Positions 8,447 to 18,301 of a stretch of DNA of 64,000 nucleotides are shown piece by piece. The stretch comes from an uncultured bacterium (GTDB lineage: Bacteria > Cloacimonadota > Cloacimonadia > Cloacimonadales > Cloacimonadaceae). The notes beneath the pieces were generated by a model. The model saw only the letters and a program-made list of their open reading frames with translations, had not been told where the DNA came from and searched no databases. Each line of letters opens with the position of its first letter. Position 1 is the stretch's first letter. A program made the position numbers and the translations under genes. The stretch is from assembly GCA_938009275.1 (NCBI GenBank), contig CALLHY010000057.1, positions 62,001 through 126,000 on the forward strand. The letters are read 5' to 3'.

Positions 8447-9609
8447 TGCATACAAAACTCCCGCATATAAATCTGAAACTGACCGTTTTATTCATCTTAA
8501 TCTGCTGGAGTTTAGTTGCTGTGGCAGCTATTAGAAAAGACTTCCTCGATCTTGAAAATATGTATGACCGGGGAAAGCTAAATGAAGTTCAGGATGCGCT
8601 GGTTACGCTGAAGCCAAATAGCGATGAGGAACGGGCTTGCATAGCCTACTATTCTGCTTTACTAAAACTCAAACAAACTGAGATTATTGCTGCATTTGAA
8701 CTGGTCGTTAGCAAGTATCCCAAAACCGAATACGCAAATCTGAGCCTGTTAGAACTGGGTAAACTCCATATTTTGAATCGCGATATATCCACTGCAAAAA
8801 CGGCACTTCGCAAGATTAGTTCTACTAAGCTGATGGAGCGGTTCTACTGGCTGGGCTATTGTTCGTGGTGGGAAGACGACTTCACAGGTGCGATAAACAA
8901 TGCAGAAAACTACCTCAGAATGGAAGCCAATGGCACATATACAGAAGCTGCACATTATTTGATAGCAGAGTGTTACTTAATGCAACGTAAAGCTAACAGT
9001 GCAGTAACTACACTGAATGCACTCTTAAACAAGAAGCTACCTAATATTGACGAGCAGTATTTATGGTATCGTTTGGGTTATGCCAACGAAATGGCAGACA
9101 AGCATAGCGATGCTTTAGGCCTTTATAGAAGAGGCTATGAAATGGATAAATACTCTCAAGTTGCATACTTGATAGAAGATAGGATATTTGAGCTGCGGGC
9201 AAAAAACCGTAGCTTAGATATTGGCTTTTTGTACCCGTATTCATTGCTGCAAATTGCTACCATTCCCGAATCTGCCCCCACAGAAGAAGCGAATACAACG
9301 TCGGTGCCATCCATAACCCCTACAAACCCAGTTGTTTCATTGCCAAACAGCGCTCCCGTGAAACTGAAAGCAAAGCCCAACAGCGGTTATTGGCTACAGG
9401 CAGGAAGATTCTCAAATGAAGATAATGCTAACCGTTTGGTTGTGAACATTCGCTTATTGAGTGTACCTGCCGCTTATTTCGAAGATGTGCAAAGCGGGAA
9501 GAAGTCCTGGGTTGTGGTTTGTGGCTCTTTTGAAGAAAAAACTAAAGCAGAAGCCGCAAAGAGCATCCTGGCAAGCAACGACATCAATAGCTTCGTTACG
9601 CAATACTAG
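8446..9609 (+). CDS. TPR-like periplasmic protein with C-terminal SPOR domain
   Basis: A 387-aa protein with an N-terminal hydrophobic signal/anchor (residues 11-28), a helical-repeat region (about 35-270; TPR-style pairs such as AHYLIAECYLMQRKANSAV), a Pro/Thr/Ser-rich linker (about 275-310), and a C-terminal SPOR domain (about 315-387; GYWLQAGRFSNEDNANRL then WVVVCGSFEEKTKAEAAK). SPOR domains bind septal peptidoglycan denuded of stem peptides, so a cell-division or envelope role is likely. Translation is probably coupled to rho through the TAATG junction. Confidence 0.82.
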   Translation: MHTKLPHINLKLTVLFILICWSLVAVAAIRKDFLDLENMYDRGKLNEVQDALVTLKPNSDEERACIAYYSALLKLKQTEIIAAFELVVSKYPKTEYANLSLLELGKLHILNRDISTAKTALRKISSTKLMERFYWLGYCSWWEDDFTGAINNAENYLRMEANGTYTEAAHYLIAECYLMQRKANSAVTTLNALLNKKLPNIDEQYLWYRLGYANEMADKHSDALGLYRRGYEMDKYSQVAYLIEDRIFELRAKNRSLDIGFLYPYSLLQIATIPESAPTEEANTTSVPSITPTNPVVSLPNSAPVKLKAKPNSGYWLQAGRFSNEDNANRLVVNIRLLSVPAAYFEDVQSGKKSWVVVCGSFEEKTKAEAAKSILASNDINSFVTQY

Positions 9610-9624
9610 TTAACGGTTAAGGCT

Positions 9625-12258
9625 TTGTTGGAAGATAAGAAACTCACCCCAATGCTAAAGCAGTATTTCGAGGTTAAGCAAAAGCATCCAGATAAGCTTA
9701 TTCTGTTTCGCATGGGTGACTTTTACGAGACTTTTTTTGAAGATGCGCATACAAGCTCACGTATCCTTAATATTACCCTTACTACCAGAAACAAGAATGA
9801 TGAAAACCCCGTCCCTTTGGCAGGATTTCCCTACCATGCTCTAAGCAACTATCTGGATAAGCTGATAAAAGCTGGATTAAAGGTTGCCATCTGTGAGCAA
9901 ACTGAAGACCCCAAGAAAGCAGTAGGTCTGGTTAAACGTGAGGTAACTGAGATTATTACTCCAGGTGCGGTGCTGGATGTAGACCTTTTGGAGGGTGATG
10001 CCAGCGTGTATCTTGCTACTGTGTACTATCTAGATTCAGCCAAGAAGATTGGTCTTGCCCATCTTGACTTATCTACAGGTGAATTTTTGTTTACCGAGTT
10101 AAGTGCCGCAGAATTGCCAAACGAGCTTGCACGCATAAAGCCCGCTGAGATTGTGGTGGATAGCCTTGCTGCCGAGCAGCTAGTAAAGGATATGCATCTT
10201 GAACACACCCCAACGATAAGTATATTTGATTCCTGGCAGTTCCAAGTCTCGGAAGCAAATACAATTCTTAAGCGGCATTTCGGAGTTAGCTCGCTTGAAG
10301 CATACGGAGCACACAACAAGAGCCTTGGTGCTACGGCTGCAGGGGCAACTATTGCCTACGTTGAGGGCTTGTATAACAGTCCCTTAAAGCATATCTCAAC
10401 ACTACAATACTACTCACTGTCGAACTATATGCAGCTGGATGAGATAAGTCGCAGGAATCTGGAGTTAACTCGTTCCATGCGTTATGGAAGCAGGCATGGA
10501 AGCCTGATCTCAGTGATAGATCAAACCATGACCCCTATGGGTTCGCGCTTGCTTCAGCAATGGCTGCTTCATCCTCTGATGGACAAATCTGCCATAGAAT
10601 CCAGACAAGCCATTGTTGCTGCATTCATGCAAAAAAGCGCGCACCTGAAAGAGCTTCGCAGCAACCTGAAGGAGATTGGCGACATCGCCAGAATAACCTC
10701 CCGACTTGGGTCTTTGCGCATAAATCCCCGTGAGCTTCTTGCCCTTAAGTCATACCTGTTATCGGCAAGTAACATCCAGGCCAAGCTATCTATAATGGAA
10801 AATGATTTGTTCTCGAACTGGACAGGTAGCATGGCGCAGTTTGACGACATAATTGCTACCATAGACAGTGCTATACGCGAGAATCCTCCCATTACCATAA
10901 CTGAGGGCAACATATTCCTAAAGGGCTACAATGTTGATTTAGACGAACTTCTGGAGCTTGTTCACGACGGTAAAAGCTGGATTGCCAGGCTGGAAGAGGA
11001 AGAACGCCAAAAAACGGGTATTACAACCCTTAAGGTTGGCTATAATCGCGTATTTGGGTATTATCTGGAAGTAAGCTCTCAGCACAAACACAAAGTGCCA
11101 GACTATTACATAGCCAAGCAAACTTTGACCAATGCAGAACGCTTCATCTCTCCAAGGCTTAAGGAATACGAAACAAAAGTACTATCAAGCGAAGAGAAGA
11201 TCAAGAACCTGGAGTATGAGCTTTACAAAGAACTTCGTCAGAACCTTGCTGATGCTCTACCGCGCTTACAGAGCTTGAGCGAAGTAATTGCAGAGATAGA
11301 TGTATATGCATCTCTTGCTTTTCTAGCATGGCAAAATCACTATTCCCGCCCGGTATTTACCGACTCACGTTCTTTAGAGATTAAGGATGGCAGACACCCA
11401 GTTATTGAGAAACTGGTAGAGGGTGACGAGTTTATTCCCAACGATACCTTTCTGGACTATCCCGACACCAGTATTGCCCTTATTACTGGTCCTAACATGG
11501 CTGGTAAATCTACCTATCTTCGCCAGGTTGGTCTTTTGGTGATACTGGCACAAATGGGTAGCTATGTTCCGGCTGCACAGATGAATCTACCAATCTTTGA
11601 TCGTGTGTTCACCCGGGTTGGAGCTTCAGACAACCTTGCTCAGGGGCAGAGCACATTCCTGGTAGAGATGATCGAGACTGCCAATATACTAAATTCCGCT
11701 ACGGCTAACTCACTCATTCTATTAGACGAGATAGGCAGAGGTACTTCCACTTTTGATGGTTTATCGCTTGCCTGGGCAATAATTGAACATATCCAGCGCT
11801 TCAAACATGCTTTAACCCTTTTTGCCACTCACTACCACGAACTAACCGAACTGGAGAACCTGTACCCGGATATAAAGAACTATAACGTAGCCGTAAAACA
11901 GTGGAACGATGAAATGATCTTTGTACGAAAGATTGAGCGGGGTGGGGCAGATCAAAGCTATGGCATTCAGGTTGCCAGATTAGCGGGTGTTCCCGATAAG
12001 GTTATCAGACGTGCCAAAGAGATTTTAAAGAATCTGGAAGAGCACGAGATAAGCCCTCAAGGTCTAACAGCCAGCATTCGCAGAAAGCTTAGCCGTGAGA
12101 CTCCCCAGATTGATATATTCGAAGTGCTTGCCAATAAAGCAGGTGAGCACGATCCTATTCTAAACGAGATAAAGGAACTGGAACTGAATGACCTTAGTCC
12201 CATGCAGGCTTGGCAACTGCTGCGCGACATTCAGAACAGGCTTATTGGAGAAAAATGA
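9625..12258 (+). CDS. mutS: DNA mismatch repair ATPase MutS
   Basis: Full-length MutS (877 aa). Domain I carries the mismatch-wedge motif in LILFRMGDFYETFFEDA (the FYE phenylalanine of the GxFYE loop). The connector, lever and clamp regions follow, then the ATPase with Walker A GPNMAGKSTYLRQ (about residue 621), the LAQGQSTFLVEM block, Walker B LILLDEIGRGTSTFDGL and the TLFATHYHEL motif. It recognises mismatches and recruits MutL. The start is TTG (9625 or the next codon, 9628), because alignment needs the residues before the first ATG at 9652. The mutS stop overlaps the following lipoprotein ATG (ATGA). Confidence 0.97.
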   Translation: MLEDKKLTPMLKQYFEVKQKHPDKLILFRMGDFYETFFEDAHTSSRILNITLTTRNKNDENPVPLAGFPYHALSNYLDKLIKAGLKVAICEQTEDPKKAVGLVKREVTEIITPGAVLDVDLLEGDASVYLATVYYLDSAKKIGLAHLDLSTGEFLFTELSAAELPNELARIKPAEIVVDSLAAEQLVKDMHLEHTPTISIFDSWQFQVSEANTILKRHFGVSSLEAYGAHNKSLGATAAGATIAYVEGLYNSPLKHISTLQYYSLSNYMQLDEISRRNLELTRSMRYGSRHGSLISVIDQTMTPMGSRLLQQWLLHPLMDKSAIESRQAIVAAFMQKSAHLKELRSNLKEIGDIARITSRLGSLRINPRELLALKSYLLSASNIQAKLSIMENDLFSNWTGSMAQFDDIIATIDSAIRENPPITITEGNIFLKGYNVDLDELLELVHDGKSWIARLEEEERQKTGITTLKVGYNRVFGYYLEVSSQHKHKVPDYYIAKQTLTNAERFISPRLKEYETKVLSSEEKIKNLEYELYKELRQNLADALPRLQSLSEVIAEIDVYASLAFLAWQNHYSRPVFTDSRSLEIKDGRHPVIEKLVEGDEFIPNDTFLDYPDTSIALITGPNMAGKSTYLRQVGLLVILAQMGSYVPAAQMNLPIFDRVFTRVGASDNLAQGQSTFLVEMIETANILNSATANSLILLDEIGRGTSTFDGLSLAWAIIEHIQRFKHALTLFATHYHELTELENLYPDIKNYNVAVKQWNDEMIFVRKIERGGADQSYGIQVARLAGVPDKVIRRAKEILKNLEEHEISPQGLTASIRRKLSRETPQIDIFEVLANKAGEHDPILNEIKELELNDLSPMQAWQLLRDIQNRLIGEK

Positions 12259-13952
12259 GAAAGCTCCTTGCATTATTAATCCCGGCTATATTGCTTCTAT
12301 TAAGCTCTTGCGCTGTAACTACTGGAGCCGAAGCCGGAAGAATTAACGGTACCAACATCCGCAACGATGAGTTTGTTAGCGCATATCGGGGACACTACTC
12401 CAATTTCAGCTTCCAAAACGGCAGAAGCCCGGATAAGGAAGAGAAGCAGAAGATATTTAACGAAACCTGGAAGAATATTACACGCTATGTTGTCCTAAAA
12501 GACTACTATAAGAAGTATAAGATTAGCACGAATATGCGGGAAGTGCTAGACACACTTTCCACCAATATTCCCCAGCACATACTGAACTCTCCTGTTTTCA
12601 AAGTAAATGGCAAGTTTGACAAACAGCTATATTTACAGTCGTTAACCACAGACCGTCCCGAAAACCTGGCTCCCTTGCGCAAGCACTATCTCGAAAACCT
12701 TATCCCGATAATGAAGCTAAAAGACAAACTGATTGAAAACGAGTTATTAACTCCTAAAGAAAGCAAACACATAGCCAAAATACTCAGCAGTAAAGCGGAC
12801 ATAGAGCTAATGATATTCGATCCTGGTGCACTTAAGGTTTTTTTGAGCGATGCAGAAATCGCCGAATATTATAACTCGACTATAACACGCTACAGGTTAA
12901 AACCTTATCACAGATTGGCATATACACTTATTCCCGTGGTTCCAGCGCTTGATGATCAACAGATTTCTCATGCTATGGCGGACTCAGTATTGTCGTTATT
13001 AAATAATGGAACCATGGCAGAGGACATTATCCACAACACAGCCAGCAGTTCTGGTCAATTGTCGATGGTTGACTATGGCTATGTTAAGACAAGCGATATT
13101 CCAGAAGACATCGCCTTTTTACTTTCAACTATGGCTGACGGCACTTATTCACAAGTGCTAAAATCCGATCTTGGTTGGGCAATTCATCATAAGGTTCAGA
13201 GCACCAAAACTCTTACTCACTACCGCACACTTTATATCCAGACTGTGGCGAGCAGTGCCACTTTAGCTACTCCTGAAGTTATTGCTACTCGGGTAGCATC
13301 TTTGGCAAAAAGCATTGGTCTGGCAGACGCAGCAAATGAATTTGACCTGGCTTACACCCTATCGGACACACTATTTGCCGATAGCCTTGGTTTTATTGCT
13401 TCTGATATTAAGCCCACACTTTTAGCATGGCTGGCAAAAGCCGATAAGGGAACATTATCAAATCCGTTGTATTCGTCCGACCTCTCTGCATGGATCATTG
13501 TTGAAGCTGTAGAGATACAAAGGCAAACCGCGAAACCAATGAGCGAAGTTAAAGACGTATTGACTAACGAATTAACACAAATCAGAAAAGCTGAAATAAA
13601 CCAACAGATGGCAAGAAACTGGGCAGCCTCCGGAGGCAAGGAAAGCGTAGGAAACCCCCAATCTGTTTTATTAAAGGATGTAGACATGGATAGTTATTGG
13701 GCAGGCCAAGCGCTGGGTAAGGTATATTATCAGGCAGTGTATGCCCACATGGCAAAGAATGAGCTTCCCGTCGTAAACCACAATGCAGTCCTTATTGTAC
13801 CCATAGTTAAGTCTCTTAGATTCGAAAAAGAGCAACCAGAACCCGAACAGATACGCAATGCCTATATCAGTACCCTTGAAGATGATTGGTTTAACAAATG
13901 GTTGGAAACAAAGGTTAAGTCGGCTAAGGTTCAGATTAATAACGCTCCATGA
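12255..13952 (+). CDS. SurA/PpiD-like periplasmic foldase lipoprotein
   Basis: A 565-aa lipoprotein. The signal MRKLLALLIPAILLLLSSC ends in a lipobox with Cys19. The block NSPVFKVNGKFDKQLYLQSL matches the N-terminal chaperone domain of PpiD/SurA proteins. One or two C-terminal parvulin-like segments (about residues 210-330 and 340-460) have weak motifs, so prolyl isomerase activity is uncertain and chaperone function more likely. I choose the ATG at 12255 because it overlaps the mutS stop and starts exactly at the signal peptide; a longer in-frame ORF lies inside mutS. Such proteins usually assist outer-membrane protein folding. Confidence 0.75.
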   Translation: MRKLLALLIPAILLLLSSCAVTTGAEAGRINGTNIRNDEFVSAYRGHYSNFSFQNGRSPDKEEKQKIFNETWKNITRYVVLKDYYKKYKISTNMREVLDTLSTNIPQHILNSPVFKVNGKFDKQLYLQSLTTDRPENLAPLRKHYLENLIPIMKLKDKLIENELLTPKESKHIAKILSSKADIELMIFDPGALKVFLSDAEIAEYYNSTITRYRLKPYHRLAYTLIPVVPALDDQQISHAMADSVLSLLNNGTMAEDIIHNTASSSGQLSMVDYGYVKTSDIPEDIAFLLSTMADGTYSQVLKSDLGWAIHHKVQSTKTLTHYRTLYIQTVASSATLATPEVIATRVASLAKSIGLADAANEFDLAYTLSDTLFADSLGFIASDIKPTLLAWLAKADKGTLSNPLYSSDLSAWIIVEAVEIQRQTAKPMSEVKDVLTNELTQIRKAEINQQMARNWAASGGKESVGNPQSVLLKDVDMDSYWAGQALGKVYYQAVYAHMAKNELPVVNHNAVLIVPIVKSLRFEKEQPEPEQIRNAYISTLEDDWFNKWLETKVKSAKVQINNAP

Positions 13953-14410
13953 TGGAACTAAGCATATCCGATCACGAATACTTCATGGCAGAAGCGATAA
14001 AGGAAGCGAAACTTGCCGAAGAGGAGAATGAGATTCCGGTTGGCGCGATATTGGTAAGGGATAAGCAGATTGTTCTACGCGAGCACAATCGCACCAAGCA
14101 ATTAGCCAATCCTCTTGCGCATGCTGAGAAATTGATCATTGACAAAATGATGGCTTCTGAAGCTGTGTTCCTTTACGACTATACCCTATATGTAAGCCTT
14201 GAACCCTGCCTGATGTGCGCTGGAATGATTATCGGGAGCAGAGTGGGCACGGTAGTTTGGGGAGCAGCTGATCCCAAAGCAGGTGTAGTTGGTTCTGTTT
14301 ACAATGTATTGAAGGATAAAAGCTTCAATCATCATCCCAAAGTTATTGCCAGAGTTTTGCAAACTGAATGTGCCAAACTGCTTACCGATTTCTTTGGGAG
14401 AAAACGTTAG
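13949..14410 (+). CDS. tadA: tRNA-specific adenosine deaminase
   Basis: A 153-aa cytidine-deaminase-fold enzyme with the zinc site HAE (H58, catalytic E60) and PCLMC (C87, C90), the length and motif pattern of TadA. TadA converts A34 of tRNA-Arg(ACG) to inosine. The start at 13949 forms an ATGA overlap with the upstream foldase gene. The gene is followed after 9 bp by tRNA-Ser(CGA), which is not a TadA substrate (anticodon CGA, no A34), so the adjacency is probably positional only. Confidence 0.93.
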   Translation: MMELSISDHEYFMAEAIKEAKLAEEENEIPVGAILVRDKQIVLREHNRTKQLANPLAHAEKLIIDKMMASEAVFLYDYTLYVSLEPCLMCAGMIIGSRVGTVVWGAADPKAGVVGSVYNVLKDKSFNHHPKVIARVLQTECAKLLTDFFGRKR

Positions 14411-14419
14411 CTAATACGC

Positions 14420-14509
14420 GGAGAGTTGCCGGAGCGGTTGAACGGGACGGTCTCGAAAACCGTTGTATCTTTACGGGTACCCAGGGTTCGAATCCCTGAC
14501 TCTCCGCCA
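14420..14509 (+). tRNA. tRNA-Ser (anticodon CGA)
   Basis: A 90-nt class II tRNA. The acceptor stem GGAGAGT pairs with ACTCTCC, the discriminator is G, and CCA is encoded. The anticodon stem ACGGT/ACCGT encloses CTCGAAA, giving anticodon CGA (reads UCG). A long variable arm and the T-arm GGGTTCGAATCCC confirm Ser. Confidence 0.95.
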
Positions 14510-14529
14510 TTTTAATGCCGCGTTCTCTC

Positions 14530-14618
14530 AACTAATTACGATAGTATTACGGATGAATTACGCATCCCATCCGTAATTCAAGCGTAATTCATAAGTAATT
14601 CGTTCAAGGAAGCAGCAG
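14530..14618 (+). repeat. Dispersed 11-bp-module palindrome, copy 2 (inverted relative to copy 1)
   Basis: Modules GTATTACGGAT and GAATTACGCAT, centre CCC, then ATCCGTAATTC, AAGCGTAATTC and ATAAGTAATTC, ending in TTCGTTCAAGGAAGCAGCAG (14599-14618). It lies directly downstream of tRNA-Ser, with no gene inside. The rest of the gap to 14730 shows nothing else recognisable. Confidence 0.8.
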
Positions 14619-14729
14619 GGAAGAAATGAGCGTAACTTCACTAAGCACAAAACTAACATAGCTTTATTAGCTTTACAAATTTGGCCTCCCTGAGACCATG
14701 CACCAAAATCAATAAAAAGGAATCACTTA

Positions 14730-16421
14730 GTGTTAAAATTCACTGATATCACCCTACCCGAACCATTACTGAGAGCCGCAGCAGCTCTTAACTATGAAAA
14801 GCCTACTAAAGTACAAGAGCTAACCATTCCCTGGTTACTCGAAAACGATAGAGACCTTATTGCCCTTGCTCAAACCGGAACAGGTAAGACAGCCGCATTT
14901 GGCTTTCCCGCACTCAGCTTAACCGATGTGGAAAAGCTGAGCGTGCAAACGCTTATTCTGTGTCCAACCCGTGAGCTTTGTATTCAGATCAACAATGATT
15001 TGGCTTCCTATGCCAAGTTTATGCCAAAGATCAAGACTACAGCCGTCTATGGTGGAGCACCCATATTCAGACAGAAAGAAGCATTGCAGGCAGGTGTACA
15101 CATTGTTGTTGGAACTCCCGGGCGTGTGTATGACATGATACGTCAAGGCGTACTGAAGATAGAAAGCATAAATATGCTAATCCTGGATGAAGCTGATGAA
15201 ATGCTCAACATGGGTTTCAAAGAAGATCTCTTTAACATAATGAGCCACACTCCTTCAGGTAAGCAAACCCTGCTATTTTCAGCAACCATGCCTGCGGAAG
15301 TGGACAAGCTGGCAAAGAGCTTTATGAAGAATCCGCACAGGATTAGTGCCGGAAATGAACAACAGGGTGCCGATAACATAGCCCATTTCTACTACAGAGT
15401 TCAGGCTAGGGATAAGTATCTGGCTTTAAAACGCATTGCCGACATGAGCCCCAAGATATATGGCATTATTTTCTGCCGCACCCGAAATGAAACCCAGGAG
15501 ATTGCCGATAAACTGCAGCACGATGGTTATAACGCAGATGCCCTGCATGGTGACTTGTCGCAGGGACAGCGTGAACTGGTGATGAGCAGATTCAGAACCA
15601 AATTCGTGCGTCTTTTGGTAGCCACCGATGTGGCAGCTCGTGGATTGGATGTTGATGATCTGACTCATATAATAAACTATCATGCTCCCACCGATCCCGA
15701 TGTTTATATTCACAGATCGGGTAGAACAGGCAGAGCAGGAAAAAGTGGTGTATCTGTAACCATTATTCACAGCAAAGAGATAAGTGCTCTAAAAGCAATG
15801 GAAAAACGCCTGGGAAGAGAAATTGTGTATAGCAAAATCCCCGGGGGCAGAGAGATTTGTGAAAAGCAACTCTTTAACTTCATTGATACGGTGGAACGAG
15901 TGCCGATAGACAGTGAGCAAATAGATTCTTTCCTTCCCGCTGTGTATAAGAAGCTGGGTTGGATGACTCGTGAAGAGCTTATCCAAAGATTCGTGTCTGT
16001 AGAGTTTAATAGATTCTTAAGCTACTACAAAGATATTAAAGAACTTGCTGCAAACGAGGAAAAAGCGCCAGATCAACGAAAAAAGCGTTCTTGGGACGCA
16101 AAAGGTGGCCAGGATAGTGAAAGGGAAATAGATAAATCGCAGTTTATCTTCAAGACCTTCAGATTAAACATAGGGCGCAATTCCCAGGTTAGCAAACGCG
16201 AACTTATGCGGTATATAAACCGGTTGAAGGTTACACGCAGCATTGAGATTGGTCAGATAAACATATCAGATAATTTTTGCCATGTAGACTTGGATGCCAG
16301 ATACGAGAATCAATTACTAAAAGCCTTTAAAGCAAACAAGTACAACGGGATGCCAGTGGAAGCTTCCATTGTTACATCTACCAAAAATGCTAAGCGAAAC
16401 AAAGATAGTTACAGAAAGTAA
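14730..16421 (+). CDS. DEAD-box RNA helicase with C-terminal DbpA/CsdA-type RNA-binding domain
   Basis: A 563-aa helicase. Motif Q lies in YEKPTKVQELTIP, followed by Walker A AQTGTGKT, PTREL, GG, TPGR, DEAD (LDEADEMLNMGF), SAT, and the second RecA domain with VATDVAARGLDVDDL and HRSGRTGRAGKSG. After a charged linker (about residues 445-470), a C-terminal domain (about 475-550) resembles the DbpA RNA-binding fold of CsdA/DeaD. It acts in rRNA processing, ribosome assembly or mRNA decay, often under cold stress. The start is GTG with AAAAAGG upstream. Without comparison I cannot choose between DeaD and another paralogue name. Confidence 0.93.
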   Translation: MLKFTDITLPEPLLRAAAALNYEKPTKVQELTIPWLLENDRDLIALAQTGTGKTAAFGFPALSLTDVEKLSVQTLILCPTRELCIQINNDLASYAKFMPKIKTTAVYGGAPIFRQKEALQAGVHIVVGTPGRVYDMIRQGVLKIESINMLILDEADEMLNMGFKEDLFNIMSHTPSGKQTLLFSATMPAEVDKLAKSFMKNPHRISAGNEQQGADNIAHFYYRVQARDKYLALKRIADMSPKIYGIIFCRTRNETQEIADKLQHDGYNADALHGDLSQGQRELVMSRFRTKFVRLLVATDVAARGLDVDDLTHIINYHAPTDPDVYIHRSGRTGRAGKSGVSVTIIHSKEISALKAMEKRLGREIVYSKIPGGREICEKQLFNFIDTVERVPIDSEQIDSFLPAVYKKLGWMTREELIQRFVSVEFNRFLSYYKDIKELAANEEKAPDQRKKRSWDAKGGQDSEREIDKSQFIFKTFRLNIGRNSQVSKRELMRYINRLKVTRSIEIGQINISDNFCHVDLDARYENQLLKAFKANKYNGMPVEASIVTSTKNAKRNKDSYRK

Positions 16422-16442
16422 ACACAAAAACACAGTTTAGGC

Positions 16443-16474
16443 TTGACAAAAAAGCCAGCCTGAAAGTTTATGCT
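16443..16474 (+). promoter_or_regulatory. Candidate promoter for tRNA-Phe
   Basis: TTGACA at 16443-16448 and TATGCT at 16469-16474 lie 8 bp before the tRNA. The 20-bp spacer is long for a sigma-70 promoter, so the -10 call is uncertain. Confidence 0.4.
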
Positions 16475-16482
16475 TTGCACGT

Positions 16483-16558
16483 GGCGAGATAGCTCAGCCG
16501 GTAGAGCAGAGGCCTGAAAAGCCTTGTGTCCCCAGTTCGATTCTGGGTCTCGCCACCA
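16483..16558 (+). tRNA. tRNA-Phe (anticodon GAA)
   Basis: 76 nt. The acceptor stem GGCGAGA pairs with TCTCGCC, the discriminator is A, and CCA is encoded. The D-arm is GCTCAGCCGGTAGAGC, the anticodon loop CTGAAAA (anticodon GAA), and the T-loop AGTTCGATTCT. Confidence 0.96.
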
Positions 16559-16564
16559 CCAAAC

Positions 16565-16594
16565 AAAGGACATCTCAATGGGGTGTCCTTTTTT
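16565..16594 (+). terminator. Rho-independent terminator of tRNA-Phe
   Basis: AAAGGACATC pairs with GGTGTCCTTT (one wobble) around a short loop, then a T-run, 6 bp after the tRNA. Confidence 0.88.
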
Positions 16595-16754
16595 GCATCA
16601 ACGTAGATTTTAGTCCACAAATACACTGATGGTCATTCCATCTTTCCTAAAATCCTCTTTACAAGCCACGCTTTTTGGATAAATTGTCCTTCATAAGTTT
16701 AGATGTGCTATTATGAATTGTAATGATGAATGTTAACCTATAGAGGATATAAAG

Positions 16755-17123
16755 ATGGCAAAGATATTAGTGATAGAAGACGACGCCAGCTTCCGTAGTG
16801 TGCTGGTTCAAATGCTAACTCGCGCTGGATACGATGTGCGTCAGGCCGGAGACGGTAATCAGGCAGTGGAAGTTTGTACAGACTTCAATCCCGACTTAGT
16901 GCTTACCGATATCATCATGCCCGATAAAGAGGGGTTGGAAACAATTCAAGATTTGCTTGCGCTGAACCCAAACCTAAAGATTATCGCCATGAGTGGGGGA
17001 GGGAAGTTTGGTCCAGACAGTTATTTGCCATTGGCTCAGAAGCTTGGTGCCAAGGCATCATTGCAAAAGCCATTTATGCGCGAGGAGCTGATATCTACCA
17101 TTGAAGAAGTTTTGAACTCATAA
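16755..17123 (+). CDS. Stand-alone response-regulator receiver protein (CheY-like)
   Basis: A 122-aa protein consisting only of a REC domain. It has the acidic pair E8-D9-D10, phosphoacceptor D52 (LVLTDIIMP), the conserved Ser/Thr at S80 in AMSGGG, and Lys105 (QKPF). There is no output domain, so it signals by protein contact, as in chemotaxis-like or phosphorelay systems. No kinase gene is adjacent; the nearest recognisable histidine kinase in the window is 42 kb away. GAGG precedes the ATG. It is a single gene, convergent with the glycosyltransferase operon with an 8-bp gap. Confidence 0.92.
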   Translation: MAKILVIEDDASFRSVLVQMLTRAGYDVRQAGDGNQAVEVCTDFNPDLVLTDIIMPDKEGLETIQDLLALNPNLKIIAMSGGGKFGPDSYLPLAQKLGAKASLQKPFMREELISTIEEVLNS

Positions 17124-17131
17124 GAGGAAGC

Positions 17132-18301
17132 TTAGGCATTTAGAATAGAATTGTAGGTATTCTTGATGGATCGGCAAACCACATTTGGGCTGTAGTTTGA
17201 AACGCAATACTCCCGGATTTTATCGGCGTTGTAGTAGTTAAGTTCATTATTCATATCCATAATGGCTTTGGCCAAAGCGCGGGCATCTCTTTTGGGGACG
17301 AGAATACCGTTGCTGTCGTTTACGATATCTTTTGGGCCTCCGCAGTCTGTGGCAATAACCGGTTTACCACAGGCCATGGCCTCTATTAGCACAATGCTAA
17401 AGCTCTCAATGTGGCTGGGCATTACCAGACAATCACATTGTTGGTATAGATAAAGGGCTTGTGACCGGGACAAATGCCCGGTAAATATTACATGCTTAGC
17501 TAAGCCATATTCCAATGCTTTAGCTAATAACTTGGGCTTTTGATTACCGTCGCCAGCCCAGTACATACAATAATTCAAACCCTCTGCTTTTAACTTTTGT
17601 AAGGCATTCAGTAGCTCCCAAGCACCCTTGGCAATGGTCATTTGTGACATGCAAAACAATCTTAGTATTTCTTTTGACTTACTCCCTAGCCCCGGCACGA
17701 AGAAATCGGTATCTACCAAATTAGGGATAATCTTTGCCTGCACATGGGTATGCTCTTCTATGGATGCTGCAAGGCTAGAGCTTACTGCTATCACCTCCGC
17801 AGCATTGGCAATCGGTTCGCTAATCAGTGATGATATTCTGCCGTGCTTCATGAACTCAGGAAAGGGAAATGGACCGCTATGCTCGGTAATTATGTAGGGA
17901 ATATCGTATCTACGGCTTAGCTGCATGGCAATATATCCGGCAGGAAAGCTTACATGAGCGTGGATGATATCGGGGAGAGTCTGGAAATTTATCTTATTTA
18001 CCAAGGCATCGATATTGCCTTTAGCAATCCTGCTTGACCAGCTCAGGTGAGGGATAGTTATCTCATGAAGATTGGGCTCAATGAGCTGAGACTTGTTATA
18101 TGCCTGAGTATAGCTAAACATCCGTTTAATACTTTCTAGGGGTCTTCGAAATTGTATCTGAAATTCATTTTGACCCCAGTTCAGAATGCTTACCTCTAAT
18201 TCTGGCTGTTTGGCCAAAGCTTTTGCCTGCTCTAGAAAGAAGCTTCCAGCATAGGGCATAGCCGCATAGGGATACCAGGAGGGTATGATAAGCACTCTCA
18301 A
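17132..18301 (-). CDS. Glycosyltransferase, GT4 family
   Basis: A 389-aa GT-B protein. The N-terminal acceptor domain begins MRVLIIPSWYPYAAMPYAG. The C-terminal nucleotide-sugar domain has the GT4 pattern MPSHIESFSIVLIEAMACGKPVIATDCGG (split here by position: SHIESFSIVLIEAMA about 290-305, then GKPVIA and GG). It is the last gene of the xseA operon, joined to its neighbour by a 4-nt ATGA overlap. The neighbouring flippase suggests that it adds a sugar to a lipid-linked surface polysaccharide repeat; the sugar is unknown. Confidence 0.88.
   Translation of the reverse strand: MRVLIIPSWYPYAAMPYAGSFFLEQAKALAKQPELEVSILNWGQNEFQIQFRRPLESIKRMFSYTQAYNKSQLIEPNLHEITIPHLSWSSRIAKGNIDALVNKINFQTLPDIIHAHVSFPAGYIAMQLSRRYDIPYIITEHSGPFPFPEFMKHGRISSLISEPIANAAEVIAVSSSLAASIEEHTHVQAKIIPNLVDTDFFVPGLGSKSKEILRLFCMSQMTIAKGAWELLNALQKLKAEGLNYCMYWAGDGNQKPKLLAKALEYGLAKHVIFTGHLSRSQALYLYQQCDCLVMPSHIESFSIVLIEAMACGKPVIATDCGGPKDIVNDSNGILVPKRDARALAKAIMDMNNELNYYNADKIREYCVSNYSPNVVCRSIKNTYNSILNA

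Noticed and set aside
14411..14509. Functional link between tadA and tRNA-Ser
   Set aside because: The anticodon is CGA, not a TadA substrate (needs A34); adjacency is probably chance.
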